Shown: piece after piece, positions 7,557 to 14,859 of the stretch
How the letters are laid out: each line of letters starts with the position of its first letter
How positions within the stretch are numbered: the first letter of the stretch is position 1
Assembly (NCBI RefSeq): GCF_014650775.1
Contig: NZ_BMVP01000028.1
Location: 1 to 43,587, forward strand
DNA: 43,587 nucleotides
Direction of reading: 5' to 3'
Origin: Streptomyces cirratus
Lineage (GTDB): Bacteria; Actinomycetota; Actinomycetes; Streptomycetales; Streptomycetaceae
Notes under the pieces: generated by a model
What the model was told of the DNA's origin: nothing
The model's input: only the letters and a program-made list of their open reading frames with translations
The model's database searches: none
Program-made: the position numbers and the translations under genes

Positions 7557-8609
7557 CTACTGGGTGGCGGCCTGCTGAGTGACCCGGAGATGGGTGAATT
7601 CAGCGGGCCGGACCGGGGCGAAGCCGACGTCGATGACGACCGTGCCCTCGGTGCTGCTCGCTGGGTTGTTGGTCTCGTCGCAGGTCACGTAGAAGGCTTC
7701 CTCCGGTGACTTGCCGGGGAGTGCGCCGGCGCGCCATTGGCTCATGAGGAATTCGGTGACGCTCGCGCGCACGGAGCTGAGGAGGTGTTCGTCGACCGGC
7801 TCGAAGGCCGCCCAGCGGGTGCCGTCGGTGATCGCCGAACGCAGGAAACTGGCCAGGCGCCGAACGCTCAGGTACTTCCACTCGTCATCCGTGGCGAGGG
7901 TACGGGCACCCCAGACGACAAGACCCTGGCCGGGGAAGACCCGCAGGCAGTTCACACCGACGCCGTTGATCTCGCCCTGTTCCTCGTCGGTGAGGACGCG
8001 CTGAAGGCCCAAGGCCCCGCGGACGCCCGTGTTCGCGGGCGCCCTGTGGACGCCTCGCTCAGCGTCGGTCCGCGCCCAGATACCGGCAACGTGTCCGCAG
8101 GGCGGCGCCATCTTCTCCTCGTCGCCCGGCACCTTCAGCCACGGGTAGTAGACCGTAGTGAACCGGGCCTCTTCCGGGCCGAGGCCCAAAAGCGCGGGCA
8201 CCTTGGCGGGCTCGGCGTCCTGCGCGGTGTGCAGGAGGGCCATCCGGTTGCCTGCGGCCACGCAGTGGCCGGCGACCGCCTTCGCGATCACGGCGCCGTC
8301 GTCCCGTGTCTCCCACAGGTCCGGGGCCACCACGATGGTCACCTCAGGCGCCAGCGCCTCCAGGGCGGCCTCGTACCCGGAGAACGGACCACCCTCACCC
8401 GCCCCCGCGATCCAGCAGGGGCCTCCACCGTTGGCGAACCAGCCGTACACCGCGTCGGCCAGGTACGGCGACACCACCGCGGAACCGGCATCCTCCACCC
8501 CCTCGGTGAACTCAGTCCAGCTCCCGACCTTGCGAGGGGACTCCACATGGAGGTGCCCGATGAAAGCGGCAATCGAAGTGGCCGGTCCGGTGATCAGTCT
8601 GGCAGCCAA
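7557..8609 (-). CDS. phage/contractile-injection tail sheath protein, orphan
   Basis: About 350 residues with the tail-sheath architecture of contractile phages, R-pyocins and extracellular contractile injection systems: ITGPATSIAAFIGH at the start ('itGv.TstaaFvG'), YLADAVYGWFANGGGPCWI, then VTIVVAPDLW, the helix AVIAKAVAGHCVAAGNRMAL, and the conserved C-terminal domain with TTVYYPWLKVP, PPCGHVAGIWARTDAERGVH, GLQRVLTDEEQGEINGVGVN, VWGARTLA, SVRRLASFLRSAI and VTCDETNNP. The TTG at 8609 follows GAAGGAG with 8 bases spacing. The usual first 15-20 residues ('yl.PGVYveEv'), which hook neighbouring sheath subunits, are absent and not found in other upstream frames. No tube, baseplate or ATPase gene lies nearby. 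It may be an orphan or captured sheath gene. Confidence 0.88.
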   Translation of the reverse strand: MAARLITGPATSIAAFIGHLHVESPRKVGSWTEFTEGVEDAGSAVVSPYLADAVYGWFANGGGPCWIAGAGEGGPFSGYEAALEALAPEVTIVVAPDLWETRDDGAVIAKAVAGHCVAAGNRMALLHTAQDAEPAKVPALLGLGPEEARFTTVYYPWLKVPGDEEKMAPPCGHVAGIWARTDAERGVHRAPANTGVRGALGLQRVLTDEEQGEINGVGVNCLRVFPGQGLVVWGARTLATDDEWKYLSVRRLASFLRSAITDGTRWAAFEPVDEHLLSSVRASVTEFLMSQWRAGALPGKSPEEAFYVTCDETNNPASSTEGTVVIDVGFAPVRPAEFTHLRVTQQAATQ

Positions 8610-8977
8610 TGAAGCAACTCCTTCTACAGGGAGCAGCCACGGCCCAGACGGCCGCACTGCCCGCGTTCGATGGCGATGAACTGCATCAATAGCGCAGCGT
8701 AGCCGCATGACCACAACTCTGGTACGCGGAAGCCAGCCACCGCGCTTCCGAACGGCGGCATACCGCCGCGCCCAGCCGAACCTCTTCAGAGCCTCCCGGC
8801 CTCGGAGACCGCCACCCCAGCCCCGATCCCATCAACCCCTCGCGGGGGTGATCGCCTTCCCACGCCAGCGGCACCTACCGCGCCCCCGCAGCCAAGCCAG
8901 ACACAGCCGGCCCGGTCCCCGAGCCCAGGGCCGTTCCCGCCCGAGGCCGGCTGTCTGCCAAACACTCGCTCTCGCGT
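8610..8977. other. non-coding stretch between sheath and csp genes
   Basis: The leader of the sheath gene followed by a C-rich region. Frames are open in several phases but none has a ribosome site or a recognisable domain. Both flanking genes are on the minus strand, so this holds the sheath promoter, which I could not place confidently. Confidence 0.4.
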
Positions 8978-9007
8978 CGGCCCCGGAGCCGACCGTGCTC
9001 CGGGCCG
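8978..9007 (-). terminator. terminator after the cold-shock gene
   Basis: CGGCCCCGGAGC and GCTCCGGGCCG pair with one bulged base around a 7-base loop, 35 bases downstream of the csp stop codon on the minus strand. Confidence 0.55.
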
Positions 9008-9041
9008 GTCCGCTGTGTGCGACGGCGCTTGTGCGCCAGGC

Positions 9042-9254
9042 TCATCCCTCCGCGACGACCTCGTCCGCCTGCATGCCCTTCGGGCCCTGCACCGCAACGA
9101 AGGACACATTCTGCCCTTCCTTCAGGCTCTTGAAGCCGTTGCCCTGGATCGCCCTGAAATGCACGAAGAGGTCGGGACCGCTCTCGGGGGTAATGAAGCC
9201 GAACCCCTTCTCATCGTTGAACCACTTCACGGTGCCCTGCTGGCGCTCAGCCAT
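9042..9254 (-). CDS. cold-shock domain protein (CspA family)
   Basis: A 70-residue single cold-shock domain (OB fold) that binds single-stranded RNA and DNA as an RNA chaperone. RNP1 is KGFGFIT and RNP2 is LFVHF, with WFNDEKG and the ending QGPKGMQADEV. Full family length with no changes in the aromatic nucleic-acid-binding residues. The ATG at 9254 follows AGGAGTGAC (GGAG). Streptomyces genomes carry many such genes, and this one stands alone with its own terminator. Confidence 0.96.
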   Translation of the reverse strand: MAERQQGTVKWFNDEKGFGFITPESGPDLFVHFRAIQGNGFKSLKEGQNVSFVAVQGPKGMQADEVVAEG

Positions 9255-9373
9255 GTCACTCCTCGATTGCGTACGTCGGTTGGGCGTAGAGGACGCCCAG
9301 CGGGTTGATCATCCCTGCTGGAAGAGACCGATGAAGGGATTCCGGGCGACTGGCTGGTAATCGCCGGACCCTG

Positions 9374-9955
9374 TTACCAGTTCCGAAGCCGGCGGATCGC
9401 CTGGCCAGGCACGACGTGCGCGGCCTCTGCACGGCAGCGGTGTAGCACCGCGCAGCGGATGCCGCCGCCGGGGTGCCACTCCATCACCGGGCCGGCACCA
9501 TCTCCGTGTTCGGCGCAGCAGGACACCGGGACCAGGCCCCCGCAGTCGGACGGGCGCAACACGCACCCCTCCCCTGAGTCGACGGACGGCACCCCGTGAC
9601 GAACCACCCAGCCCGCCGACCCCTCCACGGCGGCGCCCCGGAGGCCCGCCGGCCACGCAAACGTCACCCACAGGCCACCCGACCCCGACCGGAAACGCTC
9701 GATCAGCCGGACCTCCCCCGGCACCGTCAACGGGACCGTTCCCGGCGCCGTCAGCCGGCCCGCCGACGCCCCGAACTCCCCCGCCGCCAGTGCGGCCGAC
9801 TCGCCGGCGTCCGCATCGGTGGACCAGCCCGACAACTCGTCCTCCCCCTCGGCACCCTCGGCCAGCTCCAGCCACCGACCGTCGAGCCGGAACCGCGACG
9901 TACCGCCCCCCGCGCCCACCACGACCGGCGAGGCCGCCGGCATGGCCACGGGCAC
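9374..9955 (-). CDS. hypothetical protein, family also decayed at 37.9 kb
   Basis: Not a named family to me. 193 residues; a central segment (STDADAGESAALAAGEFGAS, then GRLTAPGTVPLTVPGEV) closely resembles the remnant at 37840-38062, so this is a real family present twice in the window. N-terminal strands FRLDGRWLELAEG look like a small beta domain. The C-terminal part has several Cys/His (VSCCAEHGDG, then VLHRCR), possibly metal-binding. The GTG at 9955 (PVAMPAAS) is a weak choice because no clear ribosome site precedes it, and ATG 9943 is an alternative. It is upstream of the csp gene on the same strand. Confidence 0.5.
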   Translation of the reverse strand: MPVAMPAASPVVVGAGGGTSRFRLDGRWLELAEGAEGEDELSGWSTDADAGESAALAAGEFGASAGRLTAPGTVPLTVPGEVRLIERFRSGSGGLWVTFAWPAGLRGAAVEGSAGWVVRHGVPSVDSGEGCVLRPSDCGGLVPVSCCAEHGDGAGPVMEWHPGGGIRCAVLHRCRAEAAHVVPGQAIRRLRNW

Positions 9956-9980
9956 CCCGATCTTGTCGTGAGCAGCCGTC

Positions 9981-10514
9981 TCAGACGGCTGGAGCAGCGA
10001 CCATCAGGTCGCCGGGAATTCCGGCCTTCTGCGGGGCGTAGTAGTCCTTGATACCGGCGGCGAACGTGGCCACGGTGATGCGGTCCTGGGCGTCAGGGGC
10101 GAAGGCGTCGAAGACGGCGTGGCAGTTCGCCTCCTCGAAGCCGATCGCCGTCAGCAGCGATACGAACAGTGGGCGCTCGATCAGGCCGTCCTTGTCGGGG
10201 TCGCCGAGTGCGGAGAGCGCCTGGGCGAACCGGGTGATCGTGGGACCGAAGCGTTCGGGATCGAGCACGAAGGGACGGAACTCCTCCACGGTGATCGCCC
10301 CGTCGCCGTTGGTGTCCAGTTCCGTGGCCAGCGTCGTCCAGTAGCTGCGGAACGCTACCCGGATGTCGGCCCTGGCGCCGTCGTCCGATGCGGCCGCCGC
10401 CTTCAGAACACGGTCCGTCATGAGGTCGAAGTCGTTCGAGTCGATGACTGCGTTGCCGTTGACGTCCAGCAGGGTGAAAATCAGCTCGATTCGCTGAGCG
10501 GCCTCTGTTCGCAT
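9981..10514 (-). CDS. EF-hand calcium-binding protein (calerythrin-like)
   Basis: 177 residues, a soluble four-EF-hand protein of the sarcoplasmic/calerythrin type known from actinobacteria. Loop 1 is DVNGNAVIDSND (residues 17-28), loop 2 DTNGDGAITVEE (67-78, canonical, Glu at position 12), loop 3 DPDKDGLIERPL (105-116, position 12 not acidic) and loop 4 PDAQDRITVATF (degenerate). Loop 2 should bind calcium well; the others are weaker. Position 12 is Asp in loop 1 and hydrophobic in loops 3 and 4. ATG 10514 is preferred over GTG 10523, but spacing from AGGTG is similar for both. It probably buffers or senses Ca2+. Confidence 0.9.
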   Translation of the reverse strand: MRTEAAQRIELIFTLLDVNGNAVIDSNDFDLMTDRVLKAAAASDDGARADIRVAFRSYWTTLATELDTNGDGAITVEEFRPFVLDPERFGPTITRFAQALSALGDPDKDGLIERPLFVSLLTAIGFEEANCHAVFDAFAPDAQDRITVATFAAGIKDYYAPQKAGIPGDLMVAAPAV

Positions 10515-10710
10515 GCCCGTCACCTGTCTTCTGCGGCGGCCCGTGGAGTCCCGGCCTGGATCAATGTGTCCTTCACGTAACCGTGCCGGGAGGCAGGCGT
10601 GACGGTGAGACGGCCTGTGTTGCCGGAAGGAGTGAGCCCGCCGACTGTCCGTCCGGGTACGCGTGCCAAAGGCTTGTTCACTTCGCCTGCATGTTCGTCA
10701 GCTTGTTTCG

Positions 10711-10740
10711 TTGACCAGTTCGAAGGCGGCTCCGGATACG
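10711..10740 (+). promoter_or_regulatory. candidate promoter of the CqsA-like gene
   Basis: TTGACC and GATACG are 18 bases apart, about 105 bases upstream of the ATG at 10844, in a 329-bp divergent intergenic region shared with the EF-hand gene. The hexamers fit a housekeeping actinobacterial promoter moderately well. No other operator was found here. Confidence 0.3.
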
Positions 10741-10843
10741 GTGCGACGCTGGTCCGCGGCTCGAACACAACCGCAGTGGATCACCCGGACGCGCCTTCGC
10801 GAGCAGCACCCTACGAGTTGGATGCGGGCCTACATTGCGCTGC

Positions 10844-12037
10844 ATGAGCGATGCCTGTGCCGCCGGCCCCCTGCTGCCCACCTTCGTCCAGCAACGGGTG
10901 GAGACTTTCCACTCCAACGGGATCCGGGGCCGGTGGGGAGGCAGGCACATCCTGCGCGGCCGACGTCTGCCGGGTCCGGGCTCCACCGTCGTCGACAGCA
11001 ACGACTACCTGCGCCTGGCCGGCGACAAACGCGTGGTGGACGCCGTCACCGAGTCGCTCCACGCGATGCGCGGAGCGCGGCTGGCCTCGGCCGTGCTGCT
11101 CTACGAGGAAAACCCGCAGACCGAGCTGGAGCGGCAGCTGGCCCGCTACCTCGGTTCAGGGGCGGGCGTTTTCTCCCAGTCGGGGTTCGACGCCAACGTC
11201 GGCCTCCTGCAGACCCTGGCCGGGCCCGAGGTACCGGTGTACGTGGACGTGCTGGCCCACATGTCGCTGTGGGCGGGTGCGAAGGCGGCCGGCGCCCCGG
11301 TGCGGCCTTTCCGGCACAACGACAGCGCGCACCTGGCGCGCCGTATCGAGGAGTACGGGCCCGGAGTGATCGCGGTCGATTCGATGTACAGCGTGTGCGG
11401 CAGCCTGGCGCCGCTGGGCGCGTTGTGCGAGGTGGCCGAGGAGACCGGCTGTGTCCTGGTCGTCGACGAGGCGCACTCGCTGGGCACCCACGGCCCGGAG
11501 GGTGCGGGCATGGTCGCGGAGGCCGGACTTTCGACGCGGGTGCATTTCCGCACGATGAGTTTGTCGAAGGCGTTCGCGAAGCGCGCCGGCTACATCACCT
11601 GCCCGGACGAGGACTTCGTCGAGTACTTCAAGATGACCTCCTACCCGGCTGTTTTCGCCTCCACCCTCGTACCGTCCGACCTGGTCCAGATCGCCGCCAC
11701 CCTGGATGTCGTCCGCGCCGACGAATGGCGCCGCACCCGCCTGCACGAGGTAGCGGCGACCCTGCGCGAAGAGCTGACCGGCCTCGGATACGACCTACGG
11801 GGCTCGGGGGCCCACATCGTCTCCCTGCCCACCGGCCGGGACGAAACCGTCATCCAAGTACGCGACATCATGGAAGAACACGACGTGTTCGCCTCCGTCT
11901 TCTGTCCCCCAGCTACCCCCCACAACCGCACCGCACTACGCCTCTCCCTCCACTGCGACCTCACCGACCACGACATGGACCGCATCCTCCACGCCGCCGA
12001 GACCGTGCGTCCCCTGTGCACCCCGCCGACCACCTGA
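10844..12037 (+). CDS. CqsA-like alpha-hydroxyketone autoinducer synthase (PLP aminotransferase)
   Basis: 397 residues of the alpha-oxoamine synthase fold (class I/II PLP enzymes). Within this fold it resembles Vibrio CqsA, which joins an acyl-CoA to S-adenosylmethionine to make CAI-1 precursors, far more than BioF, KBL or ALAS: SNDYL (52-56), SQSGFDANVGLLQT (111-124), VYVDVLAHMSLW (132-143), YGPGVIAVDSMYS (171-183), VVDEAHSLGTHGPEGAG (206-222), MSLSKAFAKRAG with PLP lysine K242, SYPAVFASTL (266-275) and VFASVFCPPATPHNR (348-362). Each has a near-identical CqsA counterpart. ATG 10844 gives the expected N-terminus; the ribosome site is weak. No CqsS-type receptor kinase or cqsR is adjacent. 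The product acyl chain cannot be read. A BioF-like role is less likely. Confidence 0.85.
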   Translation: MSDACAAGPLLPTFVQQRVETFHSNGIRGRWGGRHILRGRRLPGPGSTVVDSNDYLRLAGDKRVVDAVTESLHAMRGARLASAVLLYEENPQTELERQLARYLGSGAGVFSQSGFDANVGLLQTLAGPEVPVYVDVLAHMSLWAGAKAAGAPVRPFRHNDSAHLARRIEEYGPGVIAVDSMYSVCGSLAPLGALCEVAEETGCVLVVDEAHSLGTHGPEGAGMVAEAGLSTRVHFRTMSLSKAFAKRAGYITCPDEDFVEYFKMTSYPAVFASTLVPSDLVQIAATLDVVRADEWRRTRLHEVAATLREELTGLGYDLRGSGAHIVSLPTGRDETVIQVRDIMEEHDVFASVFCPPATPHNRTALRLSLHCDLTDHDMDRILHAAETVRPLCTPPTT

Positions 12038-12135
12038 CCTTGCAACCGCCCTACCGGCAAACGCACGACACCACCCCCACGTACCGCCGAAGCACGGCCG
12101 GCGCTACCCGATGCCCGACATCGCCCGGCATGCTC

Positions 12136-12496
12136 ATGGACGGCGACGACATCGGACACTGGCTCCAGCAGCAGAAGCAGCCAGCCACCTGGGCACGGCT
12201 ACTGCCCGAGCAGCAGAAGCGGCTCATCGCCCTGAGCCTAGAGCCCGACCAGACGCCGCCTCCGGCCCCGACAGCCGCTCGTGGAGCGGGAAGTCCGGGC
12301 AAGGGCAGTAGGTGGAGCGGGAGGGCGCGGACCGGCCGGTGCCCCGCGCGCACGGCGAGGAGATCGCGGTCGAGGGCGAGGCAGAGCCGGTGGTGGTGAA
12401 GCTGGACCTATGGGTCTCCAACACCAAGAGCCGGCGCGACAAGCTCACCGCCGACCAGCACGCCGCCTCGCGCAGCTGGGCGTGGACTGGGCGTGA
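12136..12496 (+). pseudogene. helicase-associated (HA) domain remnant
   Basis: Pieces in three frames of the HA repeats found at the C-terminus of large Streptomyces helicases: IGHWLQQQKQPATWARLLPE with QQKRLIALSLEPDQTPP, then VPRAHGEEIAVEGE, LDLWVSNTKSRRDKLTADQ, and LAQLGVDWA before the stop. The family pattern is 'LG.Wl.nqrq..t...L...q...L..LgvdW'. At least two frameshifts separate the pieces and no helicase core is present. Such genes are typical of plasmids and chromosome arms, so this is a scar of a mobile or terminal element. Confidence 0.7.
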
Positions 12497-12915
12497 GCAA
12501 CCGCAGGATCTGAGAAAGGGTGTTGGGTCTAGTTACGCACAGCTACGTGGCGCCTGGTTCTACGAGCGGCTCACCACAAGGAGTGGACGCCGTCTTCCAG
12601 GTCCGCCATGTTCGCCGGCTCCCGGTCGTAGTCGTCCAGGCTGTGGCACGTGCAGATACGGCCGTCCTAGTCGAGCGCCCCACGCGTGCTGCGGCCCGGC
12701 TTCCCCCGCGCATGCCATGGCCACCCGGCGGCACACCCCGCCCCTACCAGGGGCCACGCGCCAGGGGCCCGCTAGAAGTGGGGCGGGTACTCGCCGGTGG
12801 CGCGCATGTGGTCGGGGTGGAGAGTTCGTCGGGCGTCATCTCGGGGAGGGGGCCCCTGCGGCATCGGCTGCCACGACTGCGCGGCACTGACGCGAACGCC
12901 GTCATCCCCTGAGCG
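12497..12915. other. 419-bp stretch without a recognisable gene
   Basis: Open frames exist on both strands but none has a start site and coding bias together. A short minus-strand piece (CICTCHSLDDYDREP, then NMADLEDGVHSLW, ending at a stop near 12575) reads like real protein but is cut upstream by an in-frame stop, so it may be another gene remnant. Confidence 0.35.
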
Positions 12916-13368
12916 TCAGTAGCTGAACGAGACGACCGCTTGGGGCGAGCAGATGTCGGACCAGTGCGCCCGATCGACACACACCTTGATGACCGCGCGT
13001 GCGCCGTGGGCGTCGTGGCGCAGCTTGCGCGACATGGAGCCGCTGGCGGAGGTGTCGGTGCGCGGGGTCTGGGTCGTCCCCGCGCTCTCCCACATCCCGT
13101 TCTTGAGGAAGAAGAACTCCGCTTCGACGTAGACGGGGTTGTGGTCGCTGCGGCGCAAATCGTCCCAGTTGGCGCCGACGGTGGCGTAGACGCCGCCGTT
13201 GTTGGCGAAGTCCCCGTAGGCGCGGGCGAGCTTCCCGGAGTCGTCGCGGGCATAGAGCTTGCCCCAGGACTTTCCGGCTGCTTCGGCCGGCGTGGTGGCC
13301 AGGACTGCGGTGAGCAGGGACGCGGCCACCACGGTGGAGGCGGTCAGAAGGTGCCGAAGTCGGGTCAT
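12916..13368 (-). CDS. small secreted protein of unknown function
   Basis: 150 residues with a clear signal peptide (TRLRHLL, hydrophobic core AASLLTAVLA, cleavage near AEA, residues 1-31). The mature part begins GKSWGKLYARDDSGKLA and has two Cys near the C-terminus (VCVDRAHWSDIC) that can form one disulfide. Strands such as NPVYVEAEFFFLKNGMW suggest a beta-sandwich. I do not recognise a named family. ATG 13368 is set by the signal peptide and the GAGGAG upstream. A longer frame to 13605 is not needed. It acts outside the cell; its role is unknown. Confidence 0.75.
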   Translation of the reverse strand: MTRLRHLLTASTVVAASLLTAVLATTPAEAAGKSWGKLYARDDSGKLARAYGDFANNGGVYATVGANWDDLRRSDHNPVYVEAEFFFLKNGMWESAGTTQTPRTDTSASGSMSRKLRHDAHGARAVIKVCVDRAHWSDICSPQAVVSFSY

Positions 13369-13830
13369 GGCGTGCTCCTCGGGTTGCCGGTGGAGGGCAG
13401 CGTATCGAGGAAACCAGGCCGCTTTGAGGTGTTTCGGGGTACCGGCCCCGTACGAGGAAAGGACGCCAGAGCTGCGAGGCGTGCTCGCCGACTGCGACGG
13501 CGTGGCCCGGGGGAGCGCCTTGACGCCATTCCCGCCGTCGCAGCCAGCACAGGCCCGCGCCGAGACCGCACGCCAGCATGCACCGGCCGAGAAGAACGTA
13601 GCCACCGACGCCGCCCGGGATCAGGAGAGCACCGCGCCGTGGTGGGAGCTGGCCGCCCCGGTTGGTGTGCAGACCTCCACGCCGCGCCGACTGGACGGCA
13701 CTCACTCTGGCGCCGACCGCTGGGCGGTGGTCGGCGAGACCTGGAAGCGTTTTCGGTCACACTTATGGCTTTCTGCACCATCGGAGCGCCGTATCAGCCG
13801 CTCGAAATCTGGAACGCCGTCCCGATTCCC
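13369..13830. other. stretch upstream of the IS element, no gene seen
   Basis: About 460 bp between the divergently oriented secreted-protein gene and the IS. Long frames are present because of high GC, but none shows a start site or a known domain. Confidence 0.4.
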
Positions 13831-13833
13831 TAA

Positions 13834-13850
13834 GACGTCGTTTCTTATGG
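13834..13850. repeat. left terminal inverted repeat of the IS
   Basis: GACGTCGTTTCTTATGG, matching the reverse complement of 14675-14691 at 13 of 17 positions. TAA lies just outside both repeats. Confidence 0.65.
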
Positions 13851-14233
13851 CCGGATCGTTCGTTGAACCGCGCATGGCGGATTTGGTTGAGCGGCTGGTG
13901 CCGGACGAGTTGTGGGTACTGTTCCGACGGGTGGTGCCTCCGACGGAGGTGATACGTCCGCAGGGCGGCGGCCGGCGCCGGGCGGGTGACCGCGAGGCCC
14001 TGGCCGCGATCATCTTCGTGGCGACCTCGGGCTGCACGTGGCGGCAGCTGCCATCGGTGTTCGGGCCGAGCTGGCAGACGGTCTACCGGCGCTTCGCCCA
14101 ATGGAGCCGGGCCCGTGTCTGGGCAAGGCTCCACCGCGTGATCCTTGACGAACTCGGCGCCCGCGGGGAACTGGACTGGTCCCGGTGCGCGATCGACTCG
14201 GTCAGCCTGCGGGCTGCAAAAGGGGGCCTCTGA
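13847..14233 (+). CDS. IS5-family transposase OrfA (N-terminal part)
   Basis: 128 residues. The DUF4096-like N-terminal domain of IS5-type transposases (MADLVERLVPDELWVLFRRV, then AIIFVATSGCTWRQLPSVFG and TVYRRFAQWSRARVW), ending with the first catalytic Asp (RCAIDSVSLRAAKGG). ATG 13847 or 13874 could be the start. It lies inside the left end of the element. The frame stops just after the run CAAAAGGGGG; slipping back one base there joins it to OrfB. Confidence 0.88.
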   Translation: MAGSFVEPRMADLVERLVPDELWVLFRRVVPPTEVIRPQGGGRRRAGDREALAAIIFVATSGCTWRQLPSVFGPSWQTVYRRFAQWSRARVWARLHRVILDELGARGELDWSRCAIDSVSLRAAKGGL

Positions 14234-14682
14234 CGGGACCGAATCCGACCGACCGCGGCAAGCCGGGATCGAAAATCCACCTGATTACCGACCGGAACGG
14301 ACTGCCGATCTCGTTGGGGATCTCGGGCGCCAACATGCACGACAGCCTCGGCCTTGAACCGCTCGTGCGCGGGATCCCGCCGATCCGGTCCCGGCGAGGA
14401 CCTCGTCGACGACGGCCCGGCAAGCTCCACGCAGACAAGGGATACGACTACGACCACCTGCGGCGATGGCTTCGCAAACGCGGCATCCGCCACCGCATCG
14501 CCCGCAAGGGCATCGAGTCCTCGCAGCGGCTTGGCCGCCACCGATGGGTCGTCGAGCGGACCGTGTCCTGGCTCGCCGGCTGCCGGCGACTGCACCGACG
14601 GTACGAGCGCAAGGCCGAACACTTCCTCGCCTTCGTCGGCATAGCCGCCGCCCTCATCTGCCACCGCCGCCTCACCAAATGA
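14185..14682 (+). CDS. IS5-family transposase OrfB (catalytic C-terminal part)
   Basis: The -1 frame carries the rest of the DDE domain: TGPNPTDRGKPGSKIHLITD, GISGANMHDSLGLEP, the second catalytic Asp in KLHADKGYDYDHLR, and the Glu in RHRWVVERTVSWLAGCRRLH (the Y-(2)-R-(3)-E-(6)-K-like signature). It ends at 14682 inside the right end. Most likely it is made as an OrfAB fusion by -1 slippage on AAAA at about 14217-14220. The listed start is only the first possible start codon in the frame; the true protein begins in OrfA. Confidence 0.88.
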   Translation: MRDRLGQPAGCKRGPLTGPNPTDRGKPGSKIHLITDRNGLPISLGISGANMHDSLGLEPLVRGIPPIRSRRGPRRRRPGKLHADKGYDYDHLRRWLRKRGIRHRIARKGIESSQRLGRHRWVVERTVSWLAGCRRLHRRYERKAEHFLAFVGIAAALICHRRLTK

Positions 14683-14691
14683 AACCATGTC
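14675..14691. repeat. right terminal inverted repeat of the IS
   Basis: Reverse complement GACATGGTTTCATTTGG; pairs with 13834-13850. It is followed by TAA (14692-14694), which matches TAA at 13831-13833. Confidence 0.65.
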
Positions 14692-14859
14692 TAAGCGGGA
14701 CCGCTAGTTCCTACGGCGCCCGGGCCCGGTAGCTCGCCAGCAACCAAGACGCGGAAGACCATGGTCAGCCCGGGATGATCGCGCGTATGGGACCGCCGCC
14801 TTCGACGGGGGTACGTCGGTCAGCACGAACGTCTGCTGACGTCCCAGGCCCCTACCGGA

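Larger units (their letters stand above)
13834..14691 (+). mobile_element. IS5-family insertion sequence, apparently complete
   Basis: An 858-bp element bounded by imperfect inverted repeats: left 13834-13850 and right 14675-14691 match at 13 of 17 positions (consensus GACRTSGTTTCWTWTGG), each flanked on the outside by TAA, a 3-bp target duplication. It encodes a two-frame transposase with an A-AAA-GGG slip site, as in IS5-family groups that use -1 frameshifting. Both ends, the duplication and all catalytic motifs are present, so it was inserted recently enough to keep its structure. Confidence 0.8.

Noticed and set aside
10844..12037. Assignment as BioF, KBL or ALAS
   Set aside because: The fold is shared, but the CqsA-specific stretches (LAHMSLW, SYPAVFASTL, VFCPPAT) fit better. 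No biotin or threonine genes are nearby.
10663..12399. A 578-residue open frame over the CqsA-like gene
   Set aside because: Out-of-frame shadow; only its last part carries HA-domain pieces.
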